Below, piece after piece: positions 5,856 through 14,411 of a DNA stretch of 64,000 nucleotides. Every line of letters starts with the position of its first letter. Within the stretch, counting starts at the first letter, position 1. The DNA is taken from the NCBI GenBank assembly GCA_045612365.1, contig JAZKYY010000019.1, forward strand, positions 1 to 64,000, read 5' to 3'. The DNA comes from RGIG9608 sp045612365 (GTDB taxonomy: Bacteria; Bacteroidota; Bacteroidia; Bacteroidales; Paludibacteraceae). Both the position numbers and the translations under genes were made by a program. The notes beneath the pieces are model-generated. The model worked only from the letters and a program-made list of their open reading frames with translations, did no database searches and was not told the DNA's origin.

Positions 5856-6434
5856 ATGAACAAAAATTGTCCTGAAATTCTAGAGTTAAAAAATCGTGTA
5901 GAAACACAAGTGAAGCGAAAAATAAAAACGCCCAACGACTTTATTTTTTTGAGCGGAGTAATTTGGGAACGTACGCACGAAACCATCAGCCCCACCACGC
6001 TCAAACGTCTTTGGGGGTACATAGACGGAGCCGACCACACTCGCAACAGCACGTTACGAATTTTATCAACATTCCTTGGGTTTCAAGATTGGGACGATTT
6101 TTTGCAGCACTTAATTGACGAATCCAACGTACAATCTGATTTCCTTTGCACGCCACATATTTCTGCTACCGATTTGCAACTAGGCGAACGCGTAGAAGTG
6201 TCGTGGAAACCAAATAGACATTGCATATTTCGCTATTTGGGAAATGAAAAGTTTGTAGTAGAAAAATCGGAAAATTCAAAACTATCCGAAGGAGATACTT
6301 TCTCATGCTCGTTTTTCTTTCTCAATGAGCCGCTATACATCACCAACTTGGTGCAAGGTAAAAAACCACCAGTAGATTTTGTAGCAGGCAACAAAGATGG
6401 ACTTACTCAAATAGAACATCTCCCGAGCAAATAA
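5856..6434 (+). CDS. Bacteroidota HTH-like protein, function unknown
   Basis: 192 aa. The N-terminal half has the pattern SPTTLKRLWGYIDGADHTRN then STLRILSTFLGFQDWDDFL, a motif recurring in many Bacteroidales proteins that looks like a helix-turn-helix DNA-binding module. The C-terminal half (about 110-192) is beta-rich with GERVEVSWKPNRHCIFRYLG and a FFLNEPLYI stretch. No signal peptide or TM. It is divergent from the kinase and preceded by the third version of the shared element. A regulatory role is likely but unproven. Confidence 0.75.
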   Translation: MNKNCPEILELKNRVETQVKRKIKTPNDFIFLSGVIWERTHETISPTTLKRLWGYIDGADHTRNSTLRILSTFLGFQDWDDFLQHLIDESNVQSDFLCTPHISATDLQLGERVEVSWKPNRHCIFRYLGNEKFVVEKSENSKLSEGDTFSCSFFFLNEPLYITNLVQGKKPPVDFVAGNKDGLTQIEHLPSK

Positions 6435-6446
6435 CAATAAAAAGAA

Positions 6447-6477
6447 AGACCTCAACTCTGAGTTGAGGTCTTTTTTT
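6447..6477. terminator. Bidirectional intrinsic terminator
   Basis: Perfect 11-bp stem AGACCTCAACT / AGTTGAGGTCT with CTG loop, followed by T7 on the plus strand and preceded by an A-rich stretch. It separates the convergent genes ending at 6434 (plus) and 6495 (minus). Confidence 0.92.
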
Positions 6478-6494
6478 GTTAAAGTCAGGTCTGC

Positions 6495-8981
6495 TTATTT
6501 GCTTTTTAACTTAAGTGTTGCTTTTTTCACTCCTTTAGCCGATGCTTCGAAAGTGATGTCGCCTGCTTTTTCTCCTGCTTGAACAATTGCTGTAAGCTGT
6601 CCGCTGAAAAGCGTCATTTGTGGTAAATGGAATTGTTCTAAACTTGTAGTTTTTCCGTTAGCAGCAGCGCGATATTTGCCAGCACCTTTTACCTTAAATT
6701 TAATTTGACGATCGTCGTCAGGGCAGAGATTACCATCTTTATCCACCACTCGAACATTGATAAAAGAAAGGTCTTTTCCGTCGGCAGTCAAGCAAGTACG
6801 ATCAGCCACAAGTTCAATGTGGTGAGGTTTGCCTGCTGTGTGCACTTCTTTTTCTTCTGCAATGTTTCCATCGGCATCATAAGCCACCACTTTAAGTGTT
6901 CCGGGTTCGTATTTTGCATCCATCCACATCAAGCGATAGCGACGCTGACGCACCAATGAATCTAAAGCAGCATCTGTTCCTGATTCATTCAAGTCCATAT
7001 CCAATACCTTTGTTTGTACACCTTGACTTTTGCCATTGATAAACAATTCTGCAGAAGGATAAGAGGTGTAAACAAACACTGGTGTTGTTTCGCCTTCGCG
7101 TCCGTTCCAAGTCCAGTGAGGAAGCACGTGCAATGTACTTTCTTCTTTATTCCAGAAACTACGATAGAGGTAATAGCGGTCTTTAGGAATACCAGCAAGG
7201 TCAATGATTCCAAATAGCGAACTATGACTTGGCCAATCTTCGTAGTATGGAGTTGGTTCACCTAAGTAGTCAAAACCTGTCCAAACGAATTCACCCATGC
7301 AGTAAGGAAGCATTTCATATTGGATAAAATCATCGTCGGCAAGACATCCCCACCCAACGTGTTCTACGTCGTATGAAGAAGCTTGATGATCAGGATATTT
7401 TGCCATACGTTTGCGTACAACAGGGAATTTGTAAACACCACGCGAACTCAATCCCGATGTTGTTTCGCTACCGAGCAAAAGTCGTTGAGGAAGTTTCTTA
7501 TAATTCTGTTGGTATTTGTGCGAACGATAGTTGAATCCTGCAACGTCCATTACAGCAGCAAAATTGTTATTAATAACAGCATCAGGATTATCCATTCCTT
7601 GAGTAACAGGACGAGTTGGATCTTCGCGATGGCAAATATCTTGAAGCATTTTAGCTGTTTTGCATTCACCTTCAACTCCTTGATTTGGCACTTCGTTACC
7701 AATGCACCACATCACAATACTTGGATTGTTGCGATAGTGATGTATCAAATTTACTAAATCGCGTTCTACCCATTCGTTGAAGAAACGATTGTAACCGTTT
7801 TTACATTTTGCTATTTGCCATTCGTCAAAGCTTTCGGCCATAAGCATCATACCCATTTCGTCGCAAGCCTCAACCAATTCAGGTGCGGGCATATTATGGG
7901 AAGTGCGAATAGCATTACAACCCATATCTTTCAAAATACGCACTTGACGACGTATAGCAGCCTCGTTCACAGCAGCACCAAGAGGTCCCAAATCGTGATG
8001 ATTACAAACGCCTTTGAAAATGATTTTTTTGCCATTCATATAGAAACCATCGTCGGGACGAAGTTCTAAAGAACGAACCCCAAAGCGAGTGGTATAAACG
8101 TCTTTTAACTCACCATTTTCAAAGATTTCCGACTTTGCAATATACAAATTAGGATTTTCTACAGACCACAATGCAGGTTTGTCAAGAATGAAGTTTTGCT
8201 CAAAAGTATTTTTCTCGTACTTATTCAATGGAGTTTCTTCTGTCGCTACAACATTGTTTTGTGTATCAAGAATTGTAGTTTTTAATTTGAGTGATTCCCA
8301 TTGTGTAGCTTGTGCATATTTCACGTTTGTTCGAACTAACACCTTTGCATATTCATCGCTTACTACAGGAGTTGTAACACATGTTCCCCAAACAGGGATA
8401 TGAGTTTTTTCAGTTACGATTAAGTGTACATTGCGATAAATACCTGCACCAGGATACCAACGCGACGATTCTGGCATATTTTCCAAACGAACTGCAAGTG
8501 TGTTTTTGCCATTATCGGAAACAAAATTGGTAATGTCCACTACAAATGAGTTGTAACCATACTTCCACTCACCAGCTTTCTGTCCATTTACAAAAACTTG
8601 TGGTTCGCTCATTGCACCATCAAAAAGCAATTCCACTTGCTTCCCTTCGGATGATTTTGGCGCATCAAACTGCAAACGATACCATCCCACACCAACGAAA
8701 GGTAAACCACCCGTACGACCAGCATGCTCAAGAGCTTCTTTTTGCCCATCTTGCAAAATCGCAACATTCTGTTTGTCGTTTTGCGAACTGAAAGGTCCGT
8801 AAATAGCCCAATCGTGTGGAACCACTACCGACTGCCATTTAGCATCCTCTACATCTGCGCTGGAAAATTGTGCATTGTCTTCACGCGTAAATTTCCAACC
8901 TTTTTCAAGTAAAGTTTCTGTGCGTTGCGCAGTTGAAGCAATGCAGCTCAGCACACAAATTCCTACTAAAAATTTTCTCAT
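6495..8981 (-). CDS. Glycoside hydrolase family 2 (beta-galactosidase-like), secreted
   Basis: 828 aa with signal peptide MRKFLVGICVLSCIASTAQ. Order: GH2 sugar-binding domain (about 20-200), GH2 Ig-like domain, TIM barrel from about 300, then C-terminal Ig-like/DUF4982-type domains. The likely acid/base is Glu430 in WCIGNEV and the likely nucleophile is Glu506 in LLGSETTSG, the arrangement of many Bacteroidota GH2 enzymes that act on beta-galactosides or beta-glucuronides in the periplasm. No SusC/D pair is nearby, so it is not in a classical polysaccharide utilisation locus. It lies 38 bp downstream of the CNNM gene. Exact substrate is undetermined. Confidence 0.93.
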   Translation of the reverse strand: MRKFLVGICVLSCIASTAQRTETLLEKGWKFTREDNAQFSSADVEDAKWQSVVVPHDWAIYGPFSSQNDKQNVAILQDGQKEALEHAGRTGGLPFVGVGWYRLQFDAPKSSEGKQVELLFDGAMSEPQVFVNGQKAGEWKYGYNSFVVDITNFVSDNGKNTLAVRLENMPESSRWYPGAGIYRNVHLIVTEKTHIPVWGTCVTTPVVSDEYAKVLVRTNVKYAQATQWESLKLKTTILDTQNNVVATEETPLNKYEKNTFEQNFILDKPALWSVENPNLYIAKSEIFENGELKDVYTTRFGVRSLELRPDDGFYMNGKKIIFKGVCNHHDLGPLGAAVNEAAIRRQVRILKDMGCNAIRTSHNMPAPELVEACDEMGMMLMAESFDEWQIAKCKNGYNRFFNEWVERDLVNLIHHYRNNPSIVMWCIGNEVPNQGVEGECKTAKMLQDICHREDPTRPVTQGMDNPDAVINNNFAAVMDVAGFNYRSHKYQQNYKKLPQRLLLGSETTSGLSSRGVYKFPVVRKRMAKYPDHQASSYDVEHVGWGCLADDDFIQYEMLPYCMGEFVWTGFDYLGEPTPYYEDWPSHSSLFGIIDLAGIPKDRYYLYRSFWNKEESTLHVLPHWTWNGREGETTPVFVYTSYPSAELFINGKSQGVQTKVLDMDLNESGTDAALDSLVRQRRYRLMWMDAKYEPGTLKVVAYDADGNIAEEKEVHTAGKPHHIELVADRTCLTADGKDLSFINVRVVDKDGNLCPDDDRQIKFKVKGAGKYRAAANGKTTSLEQFHLPQMTLFSGQLTAIVQAGEKAGDITFEASAKGVKKATLKLKSK

Positions 8982-9019
8982 ACTTTTTTTCTCTTTTTTT
9001 ATGAATAATTATTTACAAA

Positions 9020-10099
9020 TTAAACCGTCTTTTCTTCGTCTGTTTGCTGAAAATTTTCCAAAAGATGATATTTCTTTTGTCTGGTTTTCCATCTTTCACG
9101 GGCGTATTTTTGCATGTCTGTGATTGTGTCTTTTTCGTCGGTTATTTCTAGCCCAAGGAGAGTTTCTATCACGTCTTCCATAGTAATGATTCCATCCATT
9201 CCTCCGTATTCGTCAACAATGAGTGCGATGTGTTCTTTTTTGTTCAAAAGCTCTTCCCAAATGCTGTAGAGTTCCATCGTATTTGGCACAACCACAATAT
9301 CGCGCTTAATATCTTTCAAACGAAGGTCATATTTGTCTTCGGCTAATTTTTCAAAAACAGTTTGGCGAAAAACATAGCCAGTGATGTTTTCTTCATCATT
9401 TTCTGAATAAACAGGAATTCGCGAAAAGCGTAAGTAGTCCTTATTTTTAAGAAAATCATTGAGGAACAAATTTTCGTCGGCCACAGCCACAACCACCCTT
9501 GGTGTCATTATTTGTTCTACATCAACGTTTTTAAGTTTTAATAGGTTTTGGATGATTTTATGTTCGCGTTCGGAGAAAATTCCCTCTTCAGCTCCAATGC
9601 TTGTAAGGGCAGAAATTTCCTCTCGGCTTGTAGAAACTTCCTCTTTATCTGGAGCAATTTTTTTTGTAAAAAGTGACGATATAATTACAAAAGGATACAT
9701 GGTAAACGTTGTACAACGAATTAAAAATGTAACAACGTATCCTAATTTTCTCCAATACTGCGTTCCAATTGTTTTTGGTATAATCTCGGTAAATACCAAA
9801 ATAAGTAGTGTAAGTATAGCAGATCCTACTCCCAAATAAGTTTCTCCCCAAATAGATACAACCTGCGCTCCCACTCCAGCTGCACCTACTGTATGCGCAA
9901 TGGTGTTGAGCGACAAAATTGCAGCCAATGGGCGATCAATATCTTCTTTTTGCTCAAGAAACTGTGCTGCCCATCGACTTCCTTTTTCTATTCTTACCAT
10001 TAGAAAAGATTGTGGAGTTGTTAGCAATACCGCTTCCATCAAAGAACAAAGGAACGACAAGGAAAGTGCTAAAAAAAGATAGAGAAGCAATAAACCCAT
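9020..10099 (-). CDS. CNNM/CorC (HlyC)-type membrane protein with CBS domains
   Basis: 359 aa from ATG at 10099. Four hydrophobic segments in the first ~160 residues form the CNNM/DUF21 domain (starts MGLLLLYLFLALSLSFLCSL), followed by paired CBS domains (VDVEQIMTPRVVVAVADE and the VDEYGGMDGIITMEDVIETL region). Family members are implicated in Mg2+/Co2+ handling; GldE of gliding bacteria is related. An in-frame Met at 10192 would add 31 residues, but the promoter -7 box (10140-10148) lies inside that extension, so the start at 10099 is chosen. The usual C-terminal CorC_HlyC domain is absent or minimal. Confidence 0.88.
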   Translation of the reverse strand: MGLLLLYLFLALSLSFLCSLMEAVLLTTPQSFLMVRIEKGSRWAAQFLEQKEDIDRPLAAILSLNTIAHTVGAAGVGAQVVSIWGETYLGVGSAILTLLILVFTEIIPKTIGTQYWRKLGYVVTFLIRCTTFTMYPFVIISSLFTKKIAPDKEEVSTSREEISALTSIGAEEGIFSEREHKIIQNLLKLKNVDVEQIMTPRVVVAVADENLFLNDFLKNKDYLRFSRIPVYSENDEENITGYVFRQTVFEKLAEDKYDLRLKDIKRDIVVVPNTMELYSIWEELLNKKEHIALIVDEYGGMDGIITMEDVIETLLGLEITDEKDTITDMQKYARERWKTRQKKYHLLENFQQTDEEKTV

Positions 10100-10139
10100 G
10101 TATCTATATACGAGAAAAAATAAATCAATAGTTTGAACG

Positions 10140-10166
10140 GCAAAGATAATAAAAAAGATTAACAAA
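10140..10166 (-). promoter_or_regulatory. Promoter of the CNNM gene
   Basis: On the minus strand: TTTG at 10163-10166 and TATCTTTGC at 10140-10148, spaced 18 bp start to start, a good match to the Bacteroidota -33/-7 consensus. Predicted transcription start near 10133, about 34 bp before the ATG at 10099. Confidence 0.75.
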
Positions 10167-10364
10167 CTGATTTTGCAATTTTGTGCCGACATCTACTTGT
10201 TCCAGTAGAAAAAGTAGTGCGCTCTTTTTTTATTCTCTACCTTTTTCTAAATCCTCTTTGTATTGAGATAAAACTGCCTTTCTTGATTAAAATGTACTCC
10301 AAAGGAGTAACTTTTTATGTTGTAAAACATATTTTTCAGAAAGTAGATTTAGTTTTTTTATAGT

Positions 10365-10393
10365 TACATTTGAAGCACTCATTTGCAAATGAG
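10365..10393 (+). promoter_or_regulatory. -7 box and 16-bp palindrome upstream of the EF-G-like gene
   Basis: TACATTTG at 10365-10372 fits the -7 consensus. It is followed at once by the perfect palindrome CTCATTTGCAAATGAG (10378-10393), which would cover the transcription start. The rest of the 336-bp gap between 10099 and 10436 holds the CNNM promoter and otherwise nothing recognised. Confidence 0.55.
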
Positions 10394-10435
10394 AGAAACA
10401 AAAAATATAACTACTAATTTAATTTTTTAAGAATT

Positions 10436-12595
10436 ATGAAGGTTTATCAATCTAACGAAATCAAGAACATCTCTCTATTGGGAAGTTCAGGAGCAGGAAA
10501 AACCACTCTTGTAGAAGCTATGCTTTTCGAGAGTGGAGTTATAAAACGTATCGGAAACATCGCTTCCAAAAACACAGTTTCGGATTATTTTCCTGTAGAA
10601 CAAGAGTATGGTTATTCTGTATTCCCTTCTGTTATTTATGCAGAATGGTTAGGTAAAAAGTTAAATATTATAGATTGTCCGGGGGCCGACGATTTTGTTG
10701 GGGGAACAGTTACCTCTTTGTCGGTTACCGATACGGCCTTGATTCTTATCAATGCTCAATATGGAGTAGAAGTGGGTACTTCAAATCATTTTCTCCAAGC
10801 AGAAAAACTGGCAAAACCAGTTATTTTTGTGGCAAATCAGCTCGATCAAGACAAAGCTGATTTTGACCAAATTATTCTTCAATTGAAAGAAAATTATGGA
10901 CAGAAAGTTGTTCAAATACAATATCCTATAGAAGTAGGACCAAATTTCAACGCAGTGATAGATGTGTTGTTGATGAAAATGTATCGTTGGAAACCTGAGG
11001 GCGGTGCTCCAGAAATTTTGGAAATACCAGCTAACCAGATGGAAAAGGCAAAAGAACTTCACAATACCCTTGTCGAAGCTGCAGCTGAAAACGATGAAGG
11101 TTTGATGGAAAAATTCTTTGACAAAGGAGTTTTGACCGAAGATGAAATGCGAGAAGGCATCCGAAAAGGTTTGATAGATAGAGGTATTTATCCTGTATTC
11201 TGCGTTTGTGCAGGAAGGGATATGGGTGTTCGTCGTTTGATGGAGTTTTTAGGAAATGTGGTTCCTTTTGTTAATGAAATGCCCAAACCTCTTACTAAGG
11301 ATGCTCAGGAAGTGGCAATTGATGCCAATGGACCTACAAGTCTTTTTGTCTTCAAAACAAGTATCGAACCGCACATTGGTGAAGTTTCTTACTTCAAAGT
11401 GATGTCGGGAAAAGTGCGTGAGGGAGATGATTTGATTAATGTTAGTCGTTCTGATTCCAAGGAGCGTCTTAGTCAAATCTATTGCGTAGCTGGACAAAAC
11501 AGAACAAAAGTAGAGGAACTTGTGGCTGGAGATATCGGGGCAACCGTAAAAATGAAAAATGTAAGAACAGGTAATACATTGAATGGCAAAGGAAGTGATT
11601 ATGAGTTTGCTCCTGTTTCTTATCCAGAACCAAAATTCCGTCGAGCAATAAAGACTCAAAAAGAAGGAGAAGAAGAACGTTTGAGCGAAGTGCTGACTCG
11701 TATGCACGAAGAAGACCCAACATGGATTGTAGAACAATCAAAGGAATTGAAACAACTTATTGTTTATGGTCAAGGCGAATTCCATCTTCGTACGCTTAAA
11801 TGGAGATTGGAAAATAATGACAAGATAATGGTTGACTTTGCAGAACCAAAAATTCCTTATCGCGAAACAATTACAAAGGTAGCTCGTGCCGATTATCGTC
11901 ATAAAAAACAATCGGGAGGAGCAGGTCAGTTTGGAGAAGTACACCTTATTGTGGAACCTTATTTTGAGGGGATGCCAGAACCAGAATTGTATAAATTTAA
12001 TGGACAAGAATACAAAATCAGTGTTAGAGATAAACAAGAAGTTACGCTCGAATGGGGAGGAAAAGTTGTCTTTATCAACAGTATTGTAGGAGGATCTATT
12101 GATGCTCGATTTATGCCAGCTATTCTTAAAGGAATTATGGACAGAATGGAGCAAGGACCTTTGACAGGCTCTTATGCTCGCGATGTTAGGGTGATTGTTT
12201 ACGATGGAAAAATGCACCCAGTAGATAGTAATGAGATTTCGTTCCGATTGGCTGGACGTAATGCATTTGCACAAGCATTCAAAGAAGCTGGGCCAAAACT
12301 TTTGGAACCAATCTACGATGTTGAAATTCTTGTGCCATCTGACCGCATGGGCGACGTAATGAGTGACTTGCAAGGAAGACGTGCCATTATTATGGGAATG
12401 AACAGTGAAAAAGGCTATGAAAAAATCTCTGCTAAAGTGCCTTTGAAGGAGATGTCTACTTATTCAACTTCCTTGAGTTCAATCTCGGGCGGAAGAGCAT
12501 CGTTCTCAATGCGTTTTGCAAGCTATGAACTTTGCCCAATGGATGTTCAAGAAAAATTGCTTAAGGAATACGAAGCAACTCAAAAAGAAGAATAA
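10436..12595 (+). CDS. EF-G paralogue (EF-G2 type), predicted GTPase-deficient
   Basis: 719 aa with EF-G domains I-V. The P-loop GSSGAGKTT (residues 17-25) is intact, but the switch II motif DTPGHVDF of EF-G is DCPGADDF here, so the catalytic His is Ala84; the G4 motif NKMD is NQLD. Domains IV-V are well kept (SGGAGQFGEVHL; IVGGSIDARFMPAILKGIMD). Bacteroides EF-G2 has been described as a translocase lacking ribosome-dependent GTPase activity that is induced on carbon limitation, and this protein matches that type. It is monocistronic with a terminator at 12627. It is not the housekeeping FusA, which should be elsewhere in the genome. Confidence 0.88.
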   Translation: MKVYQSNEIKNISLLGSSGAGKTTLVEAMLFESGVIKRIGNIASKNTVSDYFPVEQEYGYSVFPSVIYAEWLGKKLNIIDCPGADDFVGGTVTSLSVTDTALILINAQYGVEVGTSNHFLQAEKLAKPVIFVANQLDQDKADFDQIILQLKENYGQKVVQIQYPIEVGPNFNAVIDVLLMKMYRWKPEGGAPEILEIPANQMEKAKELHNTLVEAAAENDEGLMEKFFDKGVLTEDEMREGIRKGLIDRGIYPVFCVCAGRDMGVRRLMEFLGNVVPFVNEMPKPLTKDAQEVAIDANGPTSLFVFKTSIEPHIGEVSYFKVMSGKVREGDDLINVSRSDSKERLSQIYCVAGQNRTKVEELVAGDIGATVKMKNVRTGNTLNGKGSDYEFAPVSYPEPKFRRAIKTQKEGEEERLSEVLTRMHEEDPTWIVEQSKELKQLIVYGQGEFHLRTLKWRLENNDKIMVDFAEPKIPYRETITKVARADYRHKKQSGGAGQFGEVHLIVEPYFEGMPEPELYKFNGQEYKISVRDKQEVTLEWGGKVVFINSIVGGSIDARFMPAILKGIMDRMEQGPLTGSYARDVRVIVYDGKMHPVDSNEISFRLAGRNAFAQAFKEAGPKLLEPIYDVEILVPSDRMGDVMSDLQGRRAIIMGMNSEKGYEKISAKVPLKEMSTYSTSLSSISGGRASFSMRFASYELCPMDVQEKLLKEYEATQKEE

Positions 12596-12626
12596 ATTTT
12601 TGGACATTGCTAATAAAGAAGAGGAT

Positions 12627-12657
12627 GAGGACTTTTATGGACTTGTCCTCTTTTTTT
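12627..12657 (+). terminator. Intrinsic terminator after the EF-G-like gene
   Basis: GAGGAC (12627-12632) pairs with GTCCTC (12645-12650), followed by T7. It lies between convergent genes ending at 12595 and 12664. Confidence 0.85.
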
Positions 12658-12663
12658 GTAGAG

Positions 12664-14253
12664 TTAGTTCTTTATTGTTTTGAAAAAATAATTTTTGTTT
12701 TTCCCTTTCAAACTGATTAAATAAAAACCTTTCATGAAATGTGCAGTTTGTATTGTTTCTGTAGATGTAATATGTTTTTTGTAAAGTGTAAGACCGTTTA
12801 AGTCTACAATTTCCATTTCATAGATTTCTCCCAAAGGGATATTTATCTTCAGCTCATTACTAAACGGGATAGGAGCAATCCAAACCTTTTTGTTATCTAT
12901 CTGTGCAACGTCTGTTGGAGTTTGAGAATAAAATGATTTTTTTACATCAGGAATACCGTATCCTAGCTTATTGTCGGGGTTGTTGCTTTGTGAAGAGTTT
13001 TTTGTTAGAAGGTCAATAATTTCCATGTTGTTCAATTCGGAAAATGCTTGCCAAAGGCAGGCAGCAATTCCACACACAATTGGCGCTGAAAAAGAGGTTC
13101 CATTTCCCCCAGAAACATTGCCTTCAGTGTCGATATAAGCAGTGGATGAAGCTATAGCACTTAAAGTAGGTTTCGTTCTGCCATCGTAGGTTGGTCCGTA
13201 AGAACTATATTCAAAGTGATTTAATTCACTATCCGTTCCTCCAACAGTAATGATGCTGTCTGCATCGGAAGGGACGCAAATGTAATGCCAAGGGTTTATT
13301 CCTTCATTTCCGGCACTGTTTACAACCAAAATTCCTTTACGGGCAGCCATTGTTGCTGCTATGGATGCTCGTGCTGTTTTTCCGTCCAAGTCAGCATAAG
13401 CAAAGTTCATAAAATCATGATCAAAGGAGTAATATCCAAGCGAGGAATTTACCAAATCAACACCTATGCTATCTGCATACTCTATTGCACTTACCCAAAA
13501 ATCTATTTCGGCTTTGTATTCTTGTGTTGCATCTTCTGTTCTTAACAATAGATAAGATGCTTTTGGGGCAGATCCTACCATTTTTCCAGGCAAATTGGCT
13601 GCCATAATACTTAAAACATGCATTCCGTGAGAATGTTGCTTGAAAATATTAGACGTTGGAGAAACAAAATCGCGAGTACCCAACAATCTCAAACTATCAA
13701 ATGCCGCTAACGTATCGGCGCGATAAAAACCTGCGTCTATAACTGCAATTTTCATTCCTTTTCCATCGAATCCTAAATCGTGTAGAAAAGGAAGATTGTG
13801 TATTGCTTTTTGGTCGATAGCCATTTGCTCATCAGGAGAAATATCCGCTTTTAGTTTGCTGGGTTCAGTAAGAATTTTTTGTTGAAAAGAGCCAACCTTC
13901 GTCAATTCAATGTTGGTAACAAAATTCAAATTTCTTATCTTGTAAAAATCAGAAGTGTCATTCAATTCTAGTGTGATTCCATTGAGCCATTTGCTGCTAC
14001 ACTTTACTTTTCCATTGCTCAATTGTACAACAGAATCTATGTAAATCTCATTGATTGGTAAATCGGTGGAGTCGATGCTAATGTTGTATTTTTCTCTCCT
14101 CAAAACGGATTGTTGGGAGAGAAATTCTTCTGGCCGATCCAAAGAAAAATTTCTTTGGTTCTTATGCTTGAACTGAATCCAAAACAAAAAGTTTTCTTGT
14201 GCCAACGTTGCACAAACATAAAAGAAGAAGAAAACTACAAACCACTTTCTCAT
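12664..14253 (-). CDS. Subtilisin-family (S8) serine protease, T9SS-exported
   Basis: 529 aa with an N-terminal signal peptide (about 18 residues, ending TLAQ). A propeptide-like region precedes the S8 domain: catalytic Asp173 (IAVIDAGFY), His209 (HSHGMHVL), oxyanion Asn in VVNSAGNEG, and Ser387 (GNGTSFSAPI). The last ~75 residues (VWIAPIPFSNELKINIP ... GFYLISLKGKNKNYFFKTIK) are a type A T9SS C-terminal sorting domain, so the enzyme should be delivered to the surface or secreted. It has its own promoter, divergent from nqrA. Confidence 0.92.
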   Translation of the reverse strand: MRKWFVVFFFFYVCATLAQENFLFWIQFKHKNQRNFSLDRPEEFLSQQSVLRREKYNISIDSTDLPINEIYIDSVVQLSNGKVKCSSKWLNGITLELNDTSDFYKIRNLNFVTNIELTKVGSFQQKILTEPSKLKADISPDEQMAIDQKAIHNLPFLHDLGFDGKGMKIAVIDAGFYRADTLAAFDSLRLLGTRDFVSPTSNIFKQHSHGMHVLSIMAANLPGKMVGSAPKASYLLLRTEDATQEYKAEIDFWVSAIEYADSIGVDLVNSSLGYYSFDHDFMNFAYADLDGKTARASIAATMAARKGILVVNSAGNEGINPWHYICVPSDADSIITVGGTDSELNHFEYSSYGPTYDGRTKPTLSAIASSTAYIDTEGNVSGGNGTSFSAPIVCGIAACLWQAFSELNNMEIIDLLTKNSSQSNNPDNKLGYGIPDVKKSFYSQTPTDVAQIDNKKVWIAPIPFSNELKINIPLGEIYEMEIVDLNGLTLYKKHITSTETIQTAHFMKGFYLISLKGKNKNYFFKTIKN

Positions 14254-14276
14254 TGTTCAAAAGATTTTCTCTCCTT

Positions 14277-14285
14277 GCAAAAGTA
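14277..14285 (-). promoter_or_regulatory. -7 promoter box for the S8 protease
   Basis: Minus strand TACTTTTGC, a perfect TAnnTTTGC box, 24 bp before the ATG at 14253. Confidence 0.65.
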
Positions 14286-14351
14286 AAATAAAAATTCTCT
14301 TTTGACGGGAGATAATATATTTTTCTTTTATTCTCACTTTCAACTTTTTTA

Positions 14352-14360
14352 TATCTTTGC
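14352..14360 (+). promoter_or_regulatory. -7 promoter box of the nqr operon
   Basis: TATCTTTGC, a perfect consensus, giving a start near 14366 and a leader of about 45 nt before nqrA. The leader contains AAAAAAGGACTTTTTATTAAG, a weak echo of the shared upstream element. Confidence 0.7.
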
Positions 14361-14411
14361 ACGTCTTAAAAAAGGACTTTTTATTAAGTTATCATTACAT
14401 TAAAATAAATT

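Noticed and set aside
10100..10192. 31-residue N-terminal extension of the CNNM protein
   Set aside because: A consensus promoter lies inside it, and the family start MGLLLLYLF fits at 10099.
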